Source: Ascidiaceihabitans sp023955215 (GTDB taxonomy: Bacteria > Pseudomonadota > Alphaproteobacteria > Rhodobacterales > Rhodobacteraceae). From it: DNA of 64,000 nt. The position numbers were made by a program, and so were the translations under genes. The stretch covers positions 21,583 through 85,582 of the forward strand of contig CALSPX010000014.1 in assembly GCA_943788345.1 (NCBI GenBank), in the 5' to 3' direction. Each line of letters opens with the position of its first letter. Position 1 is the stretch's first letter. The notes beneath the pieces were generated by a model. The model ran no database searches, was not told the origin of the DNA, and saw only the letters and a list, made by a program, of their open reading frames with translations. Below are positions 62,430 to 64,000 of this stretch, piece after piece.

Positions 62430-62963
62430 TCACTTTCTTCCGAAGTCGGCACCGAATATAGTTTCGGCAAAATCGGCCATGTAAATACGCAGCCAAGGCG
62501 TAAAGACATTTGGCGTATCGGCAATCCGCTTTTGCAAATCTGCGTACTCCACCCACTCGAAATCCATAACTTCTTCAGGATTTGGGGAAATCCGCAGATC
62601 GCTATCTGCTTGGACAATAAATACATCCACAACTTCATATTCAGTCAAACCGCCGCCAACGTCAGCGCGGTACTCAAGAGTTTCGCGAAAATCGAGGTCT
62701 GTAATTTTGACACCCAATTCCTCACCTAACCGACGAATGGCGCACTCGTCCGATGCCTCTTCCCACGCTGGATGTGTGCAACAGGCATTCGCCCACAATC
62801 CGGGTGTGTGATACTTTTCCAAGGCTCGACGTTGCAACAAAACTTCAGTGCCACGCAAAATGAAGACTGAAATGGCCTTGTGGCGCAGTCCACGTTGATG
62901 GACCTCCAACTTTTCAACAGGGGTCAAAATACCGTCGACCCAAGCTGGAATCATAATCTTCAT
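62430..62963 (-). CDS. idi: Isopentenyl-diphosphate delta-isomerase, type 1
   Basis: Idi interconverts isopentenyl and dimethylallyl diphosphate for isoprenoid synthesis. The 177-residue NUDIX-fold protein has 'HKAISVFILRGTEVLLQRRA', the catalytic cysteine in 'GLWANACCTHPAWEE', the NUDIX-like 'RRLGEELGV' and 'VVDVFIVQAD' with 'EVMDFEWVEYADLQ'. The frame runs to 63092, but the added residues are unlike the family; the ATG at 62963 with GGGG upstream is preferred, or 62954. In Rhodobacter this gene often lies with photosynthesis genes; none are seen here. Confidence 0.92.
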   Translation of the reverse strand: MKIMIPAWVDGILTPVEKLEVHQRGLRHKAISVFILRGTEVLLQRRALEKYHTPGLWANACCTHPAWEEASDECAIRRLGEELGVKITDLDFRETLEYRADVGGGLTEYEVVDVFIVQADSDLRISPNPEEVMDFEWVEYADLQKRIADTPNVFTPWLRIYMADFAETIFGADFGRK

Positions 62964-63132
62964 CTTCAATGCCCCATTCGCTAGTTGGCTCAAATCAATA
63001 GCGTTCACCGCGACAAATAGCAGCCAAAGTGACGGCAGGCAAACTGATCCGCGACCTTTAATCGCAACTTTGTGAATGTTCGTTATAGCCAAGTTGGGCT
63101 ATTCTAGGAGAAGTCATATTGGAGTTGAAAAC

Positions 63133-63555
63133 ATGATCCGTACACTCGTGGCAATTGCCGCTTTGAGCCTCAGTGCTCCTGCCTTCGCTGATGGTCATTC
63201 AGCAGGTGATGCAGAAGCCGGCGCAAAACTATTCAAGAAATGTAAATCCTGCCATATGATTGCATCTGATGACGGTGAAGTTTTGGCAAAGGGCGGGAAA
63301 TCAGGTCCAAACCTTTATGGAATGATTGGGCGTACAGCCGGATCAGTAGAGGGTTTCAAATACTCCAAAGATCTTATCTCAGCTGGCGAAGCCGGCCTGA
63401 TCTGGGACGAAGTACTTTTGGCGGAATGGGTTCAGGATCCGAAAGCCTTTTTACGTGATATCTTAGACGATCCAAAAGCCAAATCCAAAATGTCATTTAA
63501 GTTGAAAAAAGGCAGCGAAGACGTTGCTGCATACTTGGCAGACGTTAGCCAATAA
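63133..63555 (+). CDS. Periplasmic class I cytochrome c
   Basis: This 140-residue precursor has a signal peptide (1-19, ending 'APAFA-D') and a class I cytochrome c fold, like cytochromes c2/c550 of Rhodobacteraceae. The heme motif is 'CKSCH' (C38, C41, H42), with 'GPNLYGMIGRTAGS' and the axial methionine in 'KSKMSFKLK'. It probably carries electrons between the bc1 complex and oxidases. GGAG at 63121-63124 supports the ATG; upstream frame from 63076 is ignored. It ends before a strong terminator. Confidence 0.93.
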   Translation: MIRTLVAIAALSLSAPAFADGHSAGDAEAGAKLFKKCKSCHMIASDDGEVLAKGGKSGPNLYGMIGRTAGSVEGFKYSKDLISAGEAGLIWDEVLLAEWVQDPKAFLRDILDDPKAKSKMSFKLKKGSEDVAAYLADVSQ

Positions 63556-63591
63556 TTCTAACCTAAACGTCACTGATTGAACCAACAATAA

Positions 63592-63632
63592 CCTCACCCT
63601 AAACATCGTATTGGGTGAGGTTTTCTTTTCTT
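63592..63632 (+). terminator. Intrinsic terminator after the cytochrome c gene
   Basis: Perfect eight-base arms CCTCACCC (63592-63599) and GGGTGAGG (63613-63620) are followed by TTTTCTTTTCTT (63621-63632). It lies 36 bases after the cytochrome stop. Confidence 0.9.
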
Positions 63633-63691
63633 GTCACCCGCCACAAGTTATCAGTTGCCAATATTACAATCACAGCGGTAAGGTTCGCGAC

Positions 63692-64000
63692 ATCGCAGTT
63701 ACCCTTACCCCACCCGATATCGCCTTCTTGTTAAAAAAAGGCATCCGCGTGAATGTCGATCCCACTACTTCGACGAAGTTTCCAGAGGCACCCTTTGGTT
63801 TTGAGGCCTTCACAAATCACTCATGGTCCGGCTTTATGCCACTTGGGTCTTACAGCTACTCACATTCATTCGTCCGCGAAATCAGCGAAATTGGACGCTA
63901 CTGTTCTATCGGCGCTAACCTGAAAGTTGTGCAAAACACGCACCCTCTGGATCGCGTCTCTAGCAGTCCGGTATTTTATAGTCCTCGGAAATTGCCCCAA
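63692..64000 (+). CDS. Hexapeptide-repeat O-acyltransferase, 5' part, start uncertain
   Basis: The frame encodes 'TPPDIAFLLKKGIRVNVDP', 'FGFEAFTNHSWSGFMPLGS' and 'YSYSHSFVREISEIGRYCSI', then runs out of the window. The last part is the start of a left-handed beta-helix acyltransferase (CatB/WbbJ-like), which transfers acetyl groups to sugars or drugs. No ATG exists in frame. TAAGG (63679-63683) lies eight bases before an ATC at 63692, where protein-like sequence begins; the first ordinary starts are a TTG at 63728 and a GTG at 63749. The N-terminus is therefore unresolved. It follows the cytochrome terminator and so has its own promoter. Confidence 0.6.
   Translation, partial: MAVTLTPPDIAFLLKKGIRVNVDPTTSTKFPEAPFGFEAFTNHSWSGFMPLGSYSYSHSFVREISEIGRYCSIGANLKVVQNTHPLDRVSSSPVFYSPRKLPQ

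Noticed and set aside
1..64000. tRNA, rRNA, CRISPR, prophage or IS elements
   Set aside because: Gaps between genes were read for T-loop motifs, direct-repeat arrays, transposase or integrase genes and terminal repeats; none was found.

Overview
The window looks like a chromosomal, replication-origin-proximal segment of a member of the Rhodobacteraceae (roseobacter group, Alphaproteobacteria). The evidence is the divergent senC / regB pair of the RegAB redox system, an HslV with the alphaproteobacterial 'GWHGTT' N-terminus, addB-addA instead of recBCD, the Tim44-domain protein, amgK-murU cell-wall recycling, and the block hemJ-rho-mnmE-mnmG-rsmG-parA-parB. Base composition looks moderate rather than high-GC. 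I see no rRNA, tRNA, CRISPR array, prophage or insertion sequence.

Layout. (1) 0-4 kb: start of regA (13 bases), senC, regB, and a PAS-domain protein preceded by a full CtrA-type box. (2) 4-23 kb: a housekeeping block with tsaE-amgK-murU-addB-addA-trxA, a kinase-like gene, hslV-hslU, an MFS transporter, smr, mltA, the Tim44-domain gene, fxsA, secB, and the minus-strand run maf-aroE-coaE-dnaQ. (3) 23.1-23.5 kb: an AT-rich gene-free region with about seven DnaA-box-like 9-mers and an A/T-only tract, which I call the candidate oriC. Genes on both sides point away from it. (4) 23.5-31 kb: hemJ, rho, mnmE, mnmG, rsmG, parA, parB, with two perfect 16-bp parS sites, one at the mnmG start and one early in rsmG. 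(5) 31-46 kb: hemW-rdgB-rph, hrcA-grpE, mutS, maeB, a ribokinase-family gene, msrA, a broken sulfotransferase-like gene carrying four +1 frameshifts, argG, ilvA, and an ArsC/Spx-like gene.

(6) 45.8-50.5 kb: a minus-strand operon (SDR dehydrogenase, crotonase, MarR regulator, feruloyl-CoA-synthase-like ligase, amidohydrolase) that reads as a hydroxycinnamate side-chain degradation unit, with palindromes in its promoter region. (7) 50.7-56.2 kb: purine-ring catabolism. It holds ureidoglycine aminohydrolase, ureidoglycolate lyase, a fused allantoinase/OHCU decarboxylase, HIU hydrolase, a LysR regulator and membrane urate oxidase PuuD. Together they cover urate to glyoxylate plus urea, except the allantoate step, which is not in the window. 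(8) 56.2-59.3 kb: a creatinase, an unexplained structured intergenic segment, and two divergent FAH-superfamily genes. (9) 59.3-64 kb: glpK/glpD, idi, a c-type cytochrome with a clear intrinsic terminator, and the 5' part of a hexapeptide acyltransferase cut by the window end.

The left two thirds are the conserved ori/ter-axis core. From about 45.8 kb onward the content is catabolic and accessory, centred on nitrogen-rich compounds (urate, creatine) and plant-derived aromatics. All assignments come from reading the sequence and recalling families; no search was run.
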